Shown: positions 34,299-45,143 of the stretch, in pieces
Layout: every line of letters starts with the position of its first letter
Position numbering within the stretch: the stretch's first letter is position 1
NCBI GenBank assembly: GCA_963585895.1
Contig: OY757921.1
Location: 56,113,081 to 56,177,080, forward strand
Reading direction: 5' to 3'
From: Sepioteuthis lessoniana
Lineage: Eukaryota; Mollusca; Cephalopoda; Myopsida; Loliginidae
Length of the DNA: 64,000 nt
The notes under the pieces: model-generated
What the model was told of the DNA's origin: nothing
Seen by the model: only the letters and a program-made list of their open reading frames with translations
Database searches by the model: none
Position numbers and translations under genes: made by a program

Positions 34299-36414
34299 AT
34301 TTTCTTTGATTTTATCAATCGATGTTCTAAGCATGTAATCTAGACAGATGATAAAGAGGTATGGCGCTAGCGTGTCCCCTTGTAGTACTCCTGCTACATT
34401 GTCAAAATAGTCTGTCTTCATCCGGAGAACGTACTTTCACTTTGGTGTTTCTATAGAGAATCATTATGGCTGCGACGGTTTCTTTTGGTAGGCCAATGCT
34501 AGTAGAATTTTTTCCATCTTCCCTCTGTGAATGGAATCAAAGGCCTTGGTAAAGTCAACAAATAAGTATTGTCGCCAGTAGGTTTTTTGTCCGTACGCCT
34601 TCAAAGATTCTACGGATAGTCAATATTTGTGAGGTTGTTGATCTATTTCTTCGGAAGCCATTTTGGTTCTTCCTAAGAATGTTGTCAATTTTGGGTTCTA
34701 TGATGTTTCGTAGTAGGGCATTGTATATTTTGGCTGCTATGGATGTTAGTGTTACACCTCGGTGGTTCTTGACTAATCCGAGGTCGCCCTTTTTAGGGAA
34801 AGGGAGGATGCATCCCTTCATCCATCTGTCTATCGGATTTTGATTATAAACTACATTACAGTGTCGGAGCAGTATGTCGTCGAATTGTCTGGGCTTCCAT
34901 ACTTCTGGGGGAATTTCATCAAGCCCTGAAGCTTTTCTATTTTTAATTTTTCTAAATACTGAGTCGATTTCTTCTAGAGTAAACGATCAAATTGCTTACT
35001 AATAATTCTGGTGATTGGTTCATGTGAAACTTTCGGTGGGTTTCCTAGTAGATTTTCGAAATGCTGTTTCCACAGTTTTATTCTTTCTTGTTGGTTTGTA
35101 GCTTTCAGTTTAGCTTTGGTTGTGCTCTTCCTTCTGCTCACTTCATTTATCGTTTGCCACCCTATCCTAGATTGTCTATCTTCCACTGAGTCTCTAATCT
35201 TATCTATCTGTTTTTGTATGAATTCTGTCTGTTCTTTTAGGTATGTGCTTGTGCCTTTTTTAGTTTTCGGGCATTTGTGTTTGTTGGGTTCTTCCTATAG
35301 CATTTGGAGGCAGTTTTCACGTGTGCACGTCTATCTCTAACCGCTAATGTCTCCCATGGGACTCTGTATTTAGTTCTAGGTTTTGTTGGTATATATTTCG
35401 CTGCTGCTTCTAGATGTGCGATGACGAAATTCTCACATTCGTCATTCGGGGTATGTATTTCTGTCTTCTGTAGTGCATCGAATTTGTTTTATTTTTGCCG
35501 TGACTATTCGGTGATCGGAGGACACACCCTCGAAAGAGGAGTATGCCTCGCAATTTTTTGCGCTATTTTTCCATTTCTTGTTAATAAAGACGTAGTCTAT
35601 CTGTGCTTTAGTATTGTTTGCGTATGTCTAGGTCCATAATTTTCCCTCCCGTTTTTGAAAGTTTGTATTGAGGAATTTTAATCTATTTTCTATCGTGAAA
35701 CCTGTTAGATGTTGTCCATTCCTGTTTGACGAGTTGTGTATCTGTATTTGTGGTTTCTATTTTTCCCGATTTGGGCATTCACGTCGCTGCCAATGACGAG
35801 AACGTTGTGTTTCGGAATGCTACGCACTAGAGAGGATAGCTAATCGTAGAAGGCGATGAGTTCAGTTTCTTCACTAACATTGGTAGGGCTGTAGCAGGAG
35901 ATGATTGTTGCTATGGGATTGCCATTAAAAGTAGCTGCAATTATCCTAGGTTGTATTATCTCAATGTTATTAAGTGATTTACGGCTCTTGGACCTATAAG
36001 TATTCCTACACCTCCTACCGTGGCATTGACAGAATTTTTCCATGCTGATACAGTAGCTAGCGTCCATCCATTGCCAGTATCGTGATATTTAATATCCTCG
36101 CTGTGTGTGTATCTGTGTTCTTGAATGCATATTATGTCTATGTTATGTTCTACGGCCGATGCAGTCAGCTCCGGTAGTCGTCCTATTCTATTTAAGGTTC
36201 TAACGTTGAATGCCGCTATTTGTATTATTTGTTTGCATTTTAGTAATTTTTGTTGTTCGAGCTCTGTAGCTGATTTTTCGAACACTGAGGACAGGGCTCC
36301 AACCTCAGCAGGACGCGCCCCCTTTTTACCCGCGCGAAGAGCGATGTGGTTGATACATATGGTTTGAGTATGGGTCATGGTTATCTTTCGATGGCTGTTT
36401 TTATTAACATCCAC
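34299..36414 (-). pseudogene. RTE endonuclease and N-terminal half of reverse transcriptase
   Basis: The protein appears to start at a Met near 36,414. Endonuclease text includes AAFNVRTLNRIGRLPELT and DIICIQEHRYTH at 36,125-36,210 and GGVGILIGPRA at about 35,980-36,000. RT text includes GCILPFPKKGDLGLVKNHRG, SIAAKIYNALLRN and KNQNGFRRNRSTTSQILTIR in the open stretch 34,555-34,821, then VAGVLQGDT and YMLRTSIDKIKEN toward 34,300. Several frameshifts and stops separate these blocks. RTE proteins combine an APE endonuclease and an RT in one chain of roughly 1,000 residues, and this fragment accounts for the N-terminal two-thirds. Confidence 0.75.
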
Positions 36415-36616
36415 AGAAGCGAACCTTATAGATGAGCAGCAGTAGTTCCCCGATCAAACTAACTATCCTGACCGTTAAACTGTGAGATTCACACGCCCAG
36501 GACCAGGTTAGGCATTGCTTTAGGCCGTTAGAGGGTTTATCCACTTGCCTTTACGTCCACCATGCTGCTTCCCATGGCATTCGTAAAAAAACTATCCTTT
36601 CTCCTTTTCCGTTAAG

Positions 36617-37440
36617 TTTTAACTTATTCGAGCTGACAAAGAAAAGAAGCAGAAGGTACCCCACACAAACAATTACCCACGCCGACTACGCCGATGACAT
36701 AGCGATTCTGACAAATGCACCCGCCCAAGCCGAAACACTACTGCATAGTCAGGAACGAGCCGCCGCAGGTATTGGCCTCCATGTCAATGCACACAAAATG
36801 GAATACATCTGCTTTAATCAAAGTGGCGACATTTCCACGCTAGGCGGTAGCTCTCTGAAACTAGTTGACAAGTTCACCTACCGAGGAAGAAGTGTTTCAT
36901 CAACCGAAAAAGACATCGACACACAACTAGCAAAGGCATGGACAGCTATCGATAGGCTATCGGTCATATGGAAGTCAGACCTGACCGAAAAAATGAAACG
37001 CAGTTTCTTCCAAGCAGCGGTCGTATCGATACTGCTATATGGATGCACTGCATGGACGCCGACTAAACGGATGGAGAAAAAGCTTGACAGCAACTACACA
37101 AGAAGGCTGCGAGCAATATTGAACTAGTCCTAGAGGCAACACCCCACAAAGCACCAACTATACGACCACCTACCACCCATCACGAAAACTATCCAAGTTA
37201 GACGAACCAGATATGCAGGACACTGCTGGAGAAGCAGGGACGAACTCATAAGTGATTTTCTCCTATGGACCCCTTCACATGAACGAGCAAAATCTGGGTG
37301 ACCAGCTCGAACCTACATACAGCAGCTCAGTGAGGATACGGGATGTAGCCCAGAGGACCTGTCAGAAGCGATGAAAGATAGGGAGGAGTGGCGAGAAAGG
37401 ATCAGAGATATCCGTGCTGGTGGCACGACAAGATGATTAT
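36617..37440 (+). pseudogene. RTE C-terminal half of reverse transcriptase
   Basis: The fragment begins FELTKKRSRRYPTQTI, followed by the catalytic region ADYADDIAIL, then GLHVNAHKMEYICFNQSGD, LVDKFTYRGRSVSSTEKDI and QAAVVSILLYGCTAWTPTKR. A stop interrupts the frame at about 37,127. The remainder reads HPTKHQLYDHLPPITKTI and continues to a WRERIRDI-like end at about 37,420. It complements the minus-strand half exactly, with no overlap of protein sequence. Confidence 0.75.
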
Positions 37441-37474
37441 GATGAGGATTCTAAAAACGTCATTGGGAATCAAA

Positions 37475-37477
37475 GCA

Positions 37478-37525
<48 letters not shown>

Positions 37526-37675
37526 CCGATCGGCCAACATTAGTGCGTCTGTGTGTTGGAGTTCTTTAAATAATGTTGCTTATGAGTCCTTCCTTCCTTC
37601 CTTCCTTCTTAGAGTGCTTTGCACATCTAGCACATCTTACTTGGGTAGTTAATGACATATCAGGTAAGTGGTCAA
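37475..37675. repeat. (TA)n and (CCTT)n microsatellites
   Basis: (TA)n at about 37,481-37,522 and TTCC units at 37,590-37,607. Confidence 0.8.
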
Positions 37676-37940
37676 ATTTAGGGCTCCTTTTTGCTTAAAA
37701 CACATGAACTCTGATTTATTGGCATTTTAATTAATGCCAAGTGCTTCTTGCTCTGGGCTATGCAGTTGATATTTTGCTTGGGTAGTGTATTTGCGAGAAT
37801 TGCAAGATCATCTGTATCTTCTACATCTGTCAGAGTTTTTTGCTAGATATTGTCTGCTACTTGCTTTTCCAATGTGGAAAACTTTTATTAGATCTATGAA
37901 TGTTCGAAGTACGCTACGTATAAAAATATATGGTGTTAAT

Positions 37941-39285
37941 GTATCTCTATACAAAGCTCCAGGGACAACCCTGTGTATCTCCTTGGTAGGTACCTGTGGT
38001 AATGCTGAGGAGGTGTGATACACACCTCCTTGCAAGGCTCTAATGATAATATTAAAGGAGCCTGTATCTTTTTACAAGGCTCTAAAAAACAATGCTGAAG
38101 AAGTATGTATCTCCTTGCAAGGCACAAGTGATAATGCTCAGGAAGTCTCCTGTGAAGGCCCCAGTAACAATGCTGAGGAAGTCGGTAAATCCTTAGAAGG
38201 ACTCAGTGACAATACTGAGGAAGTCTGTATCTTTTTGCAAGGCTCTAGTAACAATACTGAGGAAGTCTGTATCTCATTTCAAAGCTCTAGTGACAATGCT
38301 ATAGAAATCTATATCTTCATGCAAAGCTCTAGTGACAATGTTGAGGAAGTCTGTATCTCCTTGCAAAGCTCCAATGACAATGCTGAGGAAATCTCTCTCG
38401 TTGCAAGGTTCTCGAAACAATACTGATAAAGTCTCTGTCCATCCTGTCGCAAGGCTCTTATTACAATGCTGACGAAGACTGTATCTTCTTCTAAACCTCT
38501 CGTGACAATACCAAGGAAGTCTATATATCGTTGTAAGGCTCTAGTGACAGTGATGAGGAAGTCAGTATCTCCTTGCAAAGCCTCCGTGACAATGTTGGGA
38601 AAGTTTGTATCTCGCTGTAAGGTTCTAGAGACAATGCTATTAATGTCTGTATTTCCTTACAAAGATCCAGTGACAATGATGAGGAAGTCTGTATCTTCTT
38701 AGAAATGTTTTTGACAATTAAACTGTGTACTTACATTTTAACTGCGTACTTGTGCTAAACTGAATTATTTGAAATAGAACTAATTATTTGTATATTAATT
38801 GATTTGGCATTAAATAAGCTACAATTGTTGATATGCCATAAAACCTAAACAACAAACCAACCAATCCTGGCAAGGCTCAGATGACAGTTCTGAGGAGGTC
38901 TGTATTTCCTCTTAAGGCTCCATTGATAATTCTGTGGAAGTTTATATCTCCTTGCAAGGCTCATGTGACAACACTGATAAAGTCTGTATCTTCTTGGAAG
39001 CACCCAGTGACAATGCTGACAAATTTGTATCATCTTGCATGACTCTAGTGACAATGCAGATAAAGTTAGTATCTCCTTGTAAGGCTCTATTGACAATGCA
39101 GAGGAAGTTTGTATCTCCTTGGAAGCACCCAGTGACAATGCTGAGGAAGTCTGTATCTCCTTGGAAGGCCCCAGTGACAATGATGAGGAGGTTTGTATCT
39201 ACTTCGAAGACCCCATTGACAATGATGAGGTAGCCTCTATCTTTTTGGAAGATTCTTGTAACATTGCTTCGGAAGTCTATATGTC
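37941..39285 (-). repeat. 42-bp minisatellite made from the RTE reverse transcriptase QGD region
   Basis: About 19 units lie at 37,941-38,705 and about 10 at 38,868-39,285. On the minus strand a typical unit encodes FLSIVTRALQGDTD, 14 residues. This matches YFDIVAGVLQGDT, the conserved RT motif B region of the other RTE copies. On the plus strand the same units read EEVCISLQGSSDN, which explains the plus-strand frame at 38,043-38,426. The last right-hand unit runs into SSDGHIDF, the residues just before this motif in the normal protein, and the left-hand side runs into TLTPYIF, the residues just after it. The array is therefore an in-place expansion, not an insertion. Units differ by many substitutions, so it is old. 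Confidence 0.92.
38705..38868 (+). repeat. SINE-B tail fragment inside the 42-bp array
   Basis: TTTGGCATTAAATAAGCTAC and GTTGATATGCCATAAAACC match the SINE-B tail. The left half (TAACTGCGTACTTGTGCTAA) is the inverted counterpart of words at 20,850-21,130. Confidence 0.65.
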
Positions 39286-41112
39286 CATCAGATGAATAGA
39301 CCATTCTTTCGTGTTTTTGTAAAGCATCATTATAACGGTAACAGTTTCTTTGGGAAGACTGTATACTAATTGTGTTTGCTCTTTATTTCCTCTATGTATG
39401 GAATTGAATACCTTGGAGAAATCTACGAACAATAGTGTTGCCTCAACATTTTTTGCACGTTCTACTTCGAGGATCCGATGGATTAACAGAATCTCAGAGG
39501 TTGTAAAACGATTTCTTGAAAAACCGTTCTGATTTTTCCTAAGAGTTTTTTCGATTTCAGGTCGTATATGATTGATAAACAAGTTATTATAAACCTTACC
39601 AAACATAATTGTTAGGACTATGCCTCTTTAGTTCTAAATGATTCCGAGGCTGTCTTTCTTGAGGGAAAGAAAGATGCAATCTTCTGTCAATATCTCTATT
39701 GAGTTTTGTTGAAAGACTGCGTTGTATAATCTGAGACGTATGTCGTCAAATTTTCTTATCATCCCAACTTCAGGGACTTCGTCGAGACCCGCAGCTTTTC
39801 TGCTTTTAATTTTTCTCAACACTACTTCAAGTTCTTTCTCCATAAACTGTCCTAATTTGATGTCTAGTCGGCCATTAATAATTTTTATAGGCTTTTCAGT
39901 GATTTCAGCCGGGTTTCCAAACAGATTCTTGAAATGTTCTTTCTATTTCCAAAATATTTCTTTTTGGCGCCTTTTAGCTTTTCTCTCGGGGTGCTTTACC
40001 TTCTACTCACTTAATTTACTGTCTACCATGCTATTTGTAATTGTCTATCTTCAAACAAGGTTTTGTTTTTATCGATTTTGCCTTGAAAGTATTCTAATTG
40101 TTCTTTTTGGTGTGTTGGTTAGTTCTTTCAGGGCTTTCTCAACATTTTACACGTTTGTTCGGTTCTTTTTTTATTTCAGAAAGATGCTTTTTTAAAGTTA
40201 TCTTGTTTCTTCGTAAGTATTTGTGACTCCTGTGGGACTCTACATTCGGCTCTTGGTTTGGTCGTTATGCATCCTTTCTTGTGAGTGCGAATAAAGTTTT
40301 CATATCCTTCCGAAGAGTATCAGTTTTCTTCTTGCAATTACGATATATTGATTGCTTATATCTCGGTTGGTAAATGAGAATCTGTCATGTGTGGTTTTGA
40401 TTGTTTCTTATTTTGGCATAGACTCGGGTGTATCTTTACCATGATGATCCTGTGATTGGAGGGTATTCCTTAAAAAGAGAATTATGCCTCACTGTTCAAA
40501 ATGCAATTTGTACACTTCTTGTTTGAGTATATAGTCTATCTGTACTTTACCGTTATTTGGGTTGGTCTAAGTCCATAGTTTTCCCTCCCAATTTTGGAAT
40601 TTAGTGTTTAAGCATGAAAGACTGCTCTCGAATGAAAACTAAGCTATATATTCACCATTTCAATTTGGTGAGTTGTTTAAGCAAAATTTATAATTTTCGT
40701 CGTTGCCTAATTTAACATTCATATCTCCAGCGATGATCAGAACGTTATGTTTAGAAATGTGTCGGGCAAGAGAAGATTGCCGGTCGTGAAAGGTTGTGAT
40801 ATCCCATTTATCACTGGCATTGTGGGGGCTATAGCAAAAGACATTGTTATGCAGGGGTTCCCATCAAATGTAGCACACATAAATCTCGGTTGGATTCTCT
40901 CGATGCTTTTAGGGATTTTTAGAATTTAGCATTCTTACACCACCTATGGAAACATTGACGGACTTTTTCCACGTAGATGATGAATCAAATGTCCAGCCAT
41001 AACAGATATGCTGGTATTTCGTTCATTGTTCACTATGGTTATATCAATGTTCTTGAACGCATATAATATCTATATTGTGTTCAACTACTGATGCTATAAG
41101 CTCAGGTAGTTG
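39277..41112 (-). pseudogene. RTE endonuclease and N-terminal RT of the expanded element
   Basis: RT text in the open stretch 39,277-39,606 includes IEKTLRKNQNGFSRNRFTT and FVDFSKVFNSIHRGNKEQ. The frame at 39,634-39,843 has KIKSRKAAGLDEVPE, the usual linker before the RT. Endonuclease text is scattered through 40,000-41,110 with many frame breaks; the 41,050-41,110 end corresponds to LPEL(I/T)ASVVEHNIDII. The rest of the N-terminus lies beyond the nested RTE, at 42,430-42,550 (STTEHKPNLLRCKSIVNMA). Confidence 0.65.
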
Positions 41113-41113
41113 G

Positions 41114-42425
41114 TTTAATGCCGTATATAATCAAAACCCAGTAGACAGATGGACGAAGGGATGCATCTTCTCCTTCCCTAAAAAAGGCGACTTCAGATTA
41201 GCCAAGAACTACCGAGTTAAAACCCTTACATCCATACTGGCCAAGATATACAATGTTCTACAACAAAACCGCATAGAACCCAAAATTGAGAACATACTTA
41301 GAAAGAACCAAAATGGCTTCCGGGCGAATAGATCCACGACGTCACAAATTTTGACTATCCGTCGAATTGTTGGAGATGTACGTGCAAAAAACCTAGAGGC
41401 CACAATACTATTTGTCGACTTCGCCAAGGCCTTTGACTCCATACACTGAGGAAAGATAGAGCAAATTCTACTCGCCAACGGCCTACTAAAAGAAACCGTC
41501 GCTGCCATACACGATACTATATTGAAACACAGGATCAAAAGTTTGTTCCCAGGAAGGAGGCACAGACTACTTCGACATTGTAGCAGGTGTACTGCAAGGA
41601 GACACATTAGCCCCATGCCTCTTTATCATCTGTCTAGACTACGTGCTTAGAACATCTATTGATGAAATCAAAGAAAACGGTTTCAAGCTAACAAAGGAAA
41701 GAAGCAGAAGGTACCCGCACAAACAATTATCGACGCCGACTACGCCGATGACATAGTCCTTCAGGCAAATGCCCCCACCCAAGCCGAAACTCTGCTACAT
41801 AGTCTGGAACGAGCAGCTGCAGGAATTGGCCTCCATGTAAATGCACACAAGACGGAATACATGTGCTTTAATCAAAGAGGCAGCATCTCCACACTAAACA
41901 GTAGCTCACTGAAACTAGTAGATAAGTTCACCTACCTAGGAAGAAGGGTCTCATTAACCGAAAAAGACATCGACACACAACTAGCAAAGGCATGGACAGC
42001 TATCGGTCATATGGAAGTCAGACCTGACCGATAAAATGAAACGCAGTTTCTTCCAAGCAGCGGTCGTGTCGATACTGCTATATGGATGCACTGCATGGAC
42101 GCTAATTAAACGGATGGAGAAAAAGCTTGACAGCAACTACACAAGAATGTTGCGAGCAATCCTGAACAAGTCCTGGAGGCAACACCCCACAAAGCAGCAG
42201 CTATACGGCCACCTACCACCCATCACGAAAACTATCCAAGTTAGACGAACCAGACATGCAGGACACTGCCGGAGATGTAAGGATGAACTCATAGGTGACG
42301 TATTCCGGTGGACCCCTTCACATGGACGAGCAAAGGCAGGACGACCAGCTCGAACCTATATACAATAACTCCGTGCCGATACAGGATGGTGCGACGTGAT
42401 GATGGTGCGACATGATGATGAACGT
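41114..42425 (+). pseudogene. Nested RTE copy, 5'-truncated, plus strand
   Basis: It starts within the linker (NQNPVDRWTKGCIFSFPKKG) and keeps SILAKIYNVLQQNRIEPK, KNQNGFRANRSTTSQIL and FVDFAKAFDSIH in one frame to 41,449. Frame shifts follow, then DADYADDIV at about 41,735, GLHVNAHKTEYMCFNQRGS and QAAVVSILLYGCTAWTLIKR (42,036-42,368), ending in AGRPARTYIQ and a GATGATG-rich tail. It lies in the opposite orientation inside the minus-strand RTE, whose text is interrupted between about 41,112 and 42,426. It is a later insertion. I could not define its target duplication. Confidence 0.75.
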
Positions 42426-42744
42426 CCAAACGCTAAAAATTGCCATATTAACAATACTTTTGCATCTAAGTAAATTGGGTTTGTGCTCTGTAGTTGATTT
42501 TTCGAATTCTGAGATCAATCTCGGCGGAAGGCACTCCTTGTTTACCTGCATGAAGGACGGTTAGAATGATGGTATTCTTTTGTTGACTGCTTTTTTTCTC
42601 ATCAATAGATGCTACCCTAATAGATTTGTGGCAGTAGTTATCTGATTGAACTATTTGATCCTGACCGTTAACCTATAAGATTTTCTGCCCAGCATCTGGT
42701 GAAGCACGCCGTTGATCCAACTTTGGATTCATGCTACATCCCAT

Positions 42745-43135
42745 GGTTTCCTTTCCTATATGCTTTTATGGTTCAGAAAATACTCTCCTCCCTCAGAAAC
42801 TTTCATCTATTGAAAAACCGAGGCAGGATATTTGAGTGGCTATTGAAACGAAGAAAGTCATGTGCCCTCTTCATTTTCGACTCTGTTTTCAGATGCAATG
42901 GAAATATTTTTATTCTGGAGTTTTGTTCAGAACACGGAAAGACTTTAATGTCCATATTCTCTTTATTCGAAACAGGCCTCGTGATAAAGAAGAATTGTTT
43001 ATCAGGCAATTTCACGGGTTAGAAAAAACTTACATTCCAAAAAAAATTTATACTTCGGTTCTTGTCCAAAGTCTAAGTGAGTCGAACGCTACTTAATGGA
43101 GTACAGGCGCCACTAATCAGAACATAGGAAAATAT
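42745..43135. other. Short frames without recognisable product
   Basis: A plus-strand frame (42,699-43,022) overlaps the RTE 5' UTR and continues into unique sequence. Its translation resembles nothing I know and I do not call it a gene. Confidence 0.4.
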
Positions 43136-43140
43136 TTCAG

Positions 43141-43385
43141 GGGAAGAAGTCCTCGTGGTGGAGTAGCTAACGTGCCGGACAGTGACATAGTGGTGAACGA
43201 GTTCGAACTCTAGTCTTGCTATTAAATTCAGTTTCGGACTATCATTGAAAAGGGTATAAACCCCCTTATCCCTCCTAGTTATAGGTTAAATAGGGCCATT
43301 ATTGTTCTTCTACAAGGATAGATTTACCATCAAATAACGCACGAAGGGTTATATGACATTAAACAAAGAAATCAAACCAAAATAT
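43141..43385 (+). repeat. SINE-B, full-length
   Basis: AGTCCTCGTGGTGGAGTAGC (box A region), GAGTTCGAACTC (box B), CCCCCTTATCCCTCCTAG body and an ATTAAACAAAGAAATC tail. Confidence 0.78.
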
Positions 43386-43502
43386 TGGAAAACTTGATTT
43401 CTCCGAGTCGTAAATTTCTCAATACTAACATAAAACATCAGAAATTTGTATTAAAACGTTAAACTTTATCCCCAAACATTATTAAGTATACCATAAATTC
43501 TT

Positions 43503-43795
43503 GTGGAGGTGCCAGTGGTGTAGTTGTTATCGCCATAGGAAATGAACACGGCGATACGAGTTCAAATCCTGGACGATACTGATTGCATTTCACATAGCAC
43601 TAATACACTTGGGAAAGGTATGAATCCAATTATTCTCCCTCCAGCTATGGGTAAATAGTAGGACAGACTAGGTTCTTCAGCCTTGGTTAGGCAACTAGTC
43701 TAGGAGAAGGAAAACTCTGAATTCAAACCTGTTAAACTCCGCTTAAAAATTGACCTTGTGTCATATCCTGCCCGAGCGGAGGGGTTGGTAAATAG
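43503..43795 (+). repeat. SINE-A with 14-bp target site duplication
   Basis: The copy starts GTGGAGGTGCCAGTGGTGTA, has GAGTTCAAATCCTGG as box B, and ends GGAGGGGTTGGTAAATAG. TACCATAAATTCTT lies on both sides, at 43,489-43,502 and 43,796-43,809. It is about 290 bp and nearly identical to the 25.1-kb copy, so the family was recently active. Confidence 0.92.
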
Positions 43796-43809
43796 TACCA
43801 TAAATTCTT

Positions 43810-45101
43810 ATATATTTTTCTTGTTCCTTAACTCTTTATTCATATCTAAAAGAAGCCAGCTTTTAAGCTATAGTGTCAAGTTTTTAGCTGAATAAATTGA
43901 TGGATAATCAACAAATCTCAGTGAAGAAATTTATACATGTATCTTTTACACTTAATCCCTATTCTAATTCATTAAATATCCGTTCGTCAGTAACCCTAAG
44001 GTTCCGTTATTTTTTATTGGGCAACAACTAAACTTTCAGGAATTATTAGGGACATCCTTAGAAAAGTCTTGAATAGAATTTATTCAAAATTATTGGATTT
44101 TTCTTTCCAAAATTAAATTACTTCTTATACCAATTGAATTTTAAATAACCGCTATGTAACCCCATCATTTGTAAGCAGGGCAACTAAAACCCTTGACATT
44201 CAAAGAAGATTCATATGTGTGCATGTGTTTCTAAAAGAACGACAATTGATTTCTAAAATCCTGTATATTCTGACTCATCATCTTGCAAGGAAGGTTTTTG
44301 TATACAAATGTTTTGTGCATAGTCTATAAAACAGGAAATTTTTGTGAAAAACAATCATCTAAAGAAAAGTTATTTATGGTAAACATAAAAACGTTATTCT
44401 ACATTACAAGATTTTTCGACAAAATACGCACGAATTTATGGCGGAAAAACATTTCAATTTTTTTTCTTTTAATTCTTGCAGTTAGTTAAAAGGAAAACAG
44501 GAGAATATTTTTCTTATTTATAAGAAAAATATTCTCCTGTTTTTCTCCTGAGATATTTTTCTTTTGTTACGTGGTGTCCCCCTGAGTGAGGAGAAATAAG
44601 ATTACTACTCATTCCTCCGTATTCGAATTAACAGTAGCAAGCCGTCAAAGAATGACCGTTAAGAGAGATAATGTGGGTCAATCCCAAAGTAACAAATCCA
44701 GGTCAGAATGGAAAAACAGATGTTTGTACTTGGTGACCTGATGGATAAAGAATGGGATACGGGATGACATATAGTAGCCCTAAGGGATCGCCTGGCCTGG
44801 GAGAAGAAGAGAGAAGCCAAATGATTGACTGGAGCCCTAGGGCGGAAGTGGGAGCTCCTTCCGTCGGCAGAAGTAGGGAGGAAGAAAATTAGTTTTCGGA
44901 CAGAGGTCGCGGCGAGCGAACCTAAAGCCAAGGCTCCGGGTAAAGGAAGACGAAAAGTAGCTCGGACAAGGAGCCATATCTTCAAGCCAGTACTAAAAAT
45001 AACAAAGTCTGTTGGCCCGTAAAAGAGGAAATATTTTCCACAGGAGTCCATCGAAATAAGATAAGTAAACTTTGACACTGTTTCTCCCTATACCAGTTAT
45101 A

Positions 45102-45143
<42 letters not shown>

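Larger units (their letters stand above)
34299..37447. mobile_element. RTE-type LINE with an inverted 5' part (twin-priming structure)
   Basis: The left part (34,299-36,610) reads on the minus strand from a 5' UTR through the endonuclease into the first half of the RT. The right part (36,617-37,447) reads on the plus strand from the second half of the RT to the end of the protein and a GATG-rich tail. The minus part stops after the residues KIKEN and the plus part starts at FELTKKRS, which are adjacent in the intact protein. The candidate target duplication is ATTCTAAAAAAAC at 34,286-34,298 and ATTCTAAAAAC at 37,448-37,458. This is the order expected when a second primer starts on the other target strand during insertion. 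Confidence 0.8.
37680..42740 (-). mobile_element. RTE-type LINE on the minus strand, expanded and interrupted
   Basis: On the minus strand the element runs from a 5' UTR-like start near 42,740 (sharing GATCCTGACCGTTAA with 36,463-36,480) through the endonuclease and RT to about 37,680. Three things lengthen it. A plus-strand RTE lies inside it at 41,114-42,425. A 42-bp minisatellite of about 29 units fills 37,941-39,285. A SINE-B tail fragment lies within the minisatellite at about 38,705-38,868. RT text flanks the minisatellite on both sides: MMLYKNTKEW on the right (39,300-39,340) and GALYRDTLTPYIF, SVLRTFIDLIK on the left (37,870-37,940). It is more diverged than the neighbouring RTE copies and is dead. 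Confidence 0.75.

Noticed and set aside
38043-38426. 127-codon plus-strand frame with a regular 14-residue repeat (EEVCISLQGSSDN)
   Set aside because: It is the antisense reading of the 42-bp RT-derived minisatellite and has no start context or flanking gene; a real repeat protein is not supported.
37941-39285. CRISPR-like or centromeric satellite
   Set aside because: Units are contiguous without spacers and the RT text flanks both ends, so it is a local expansion.
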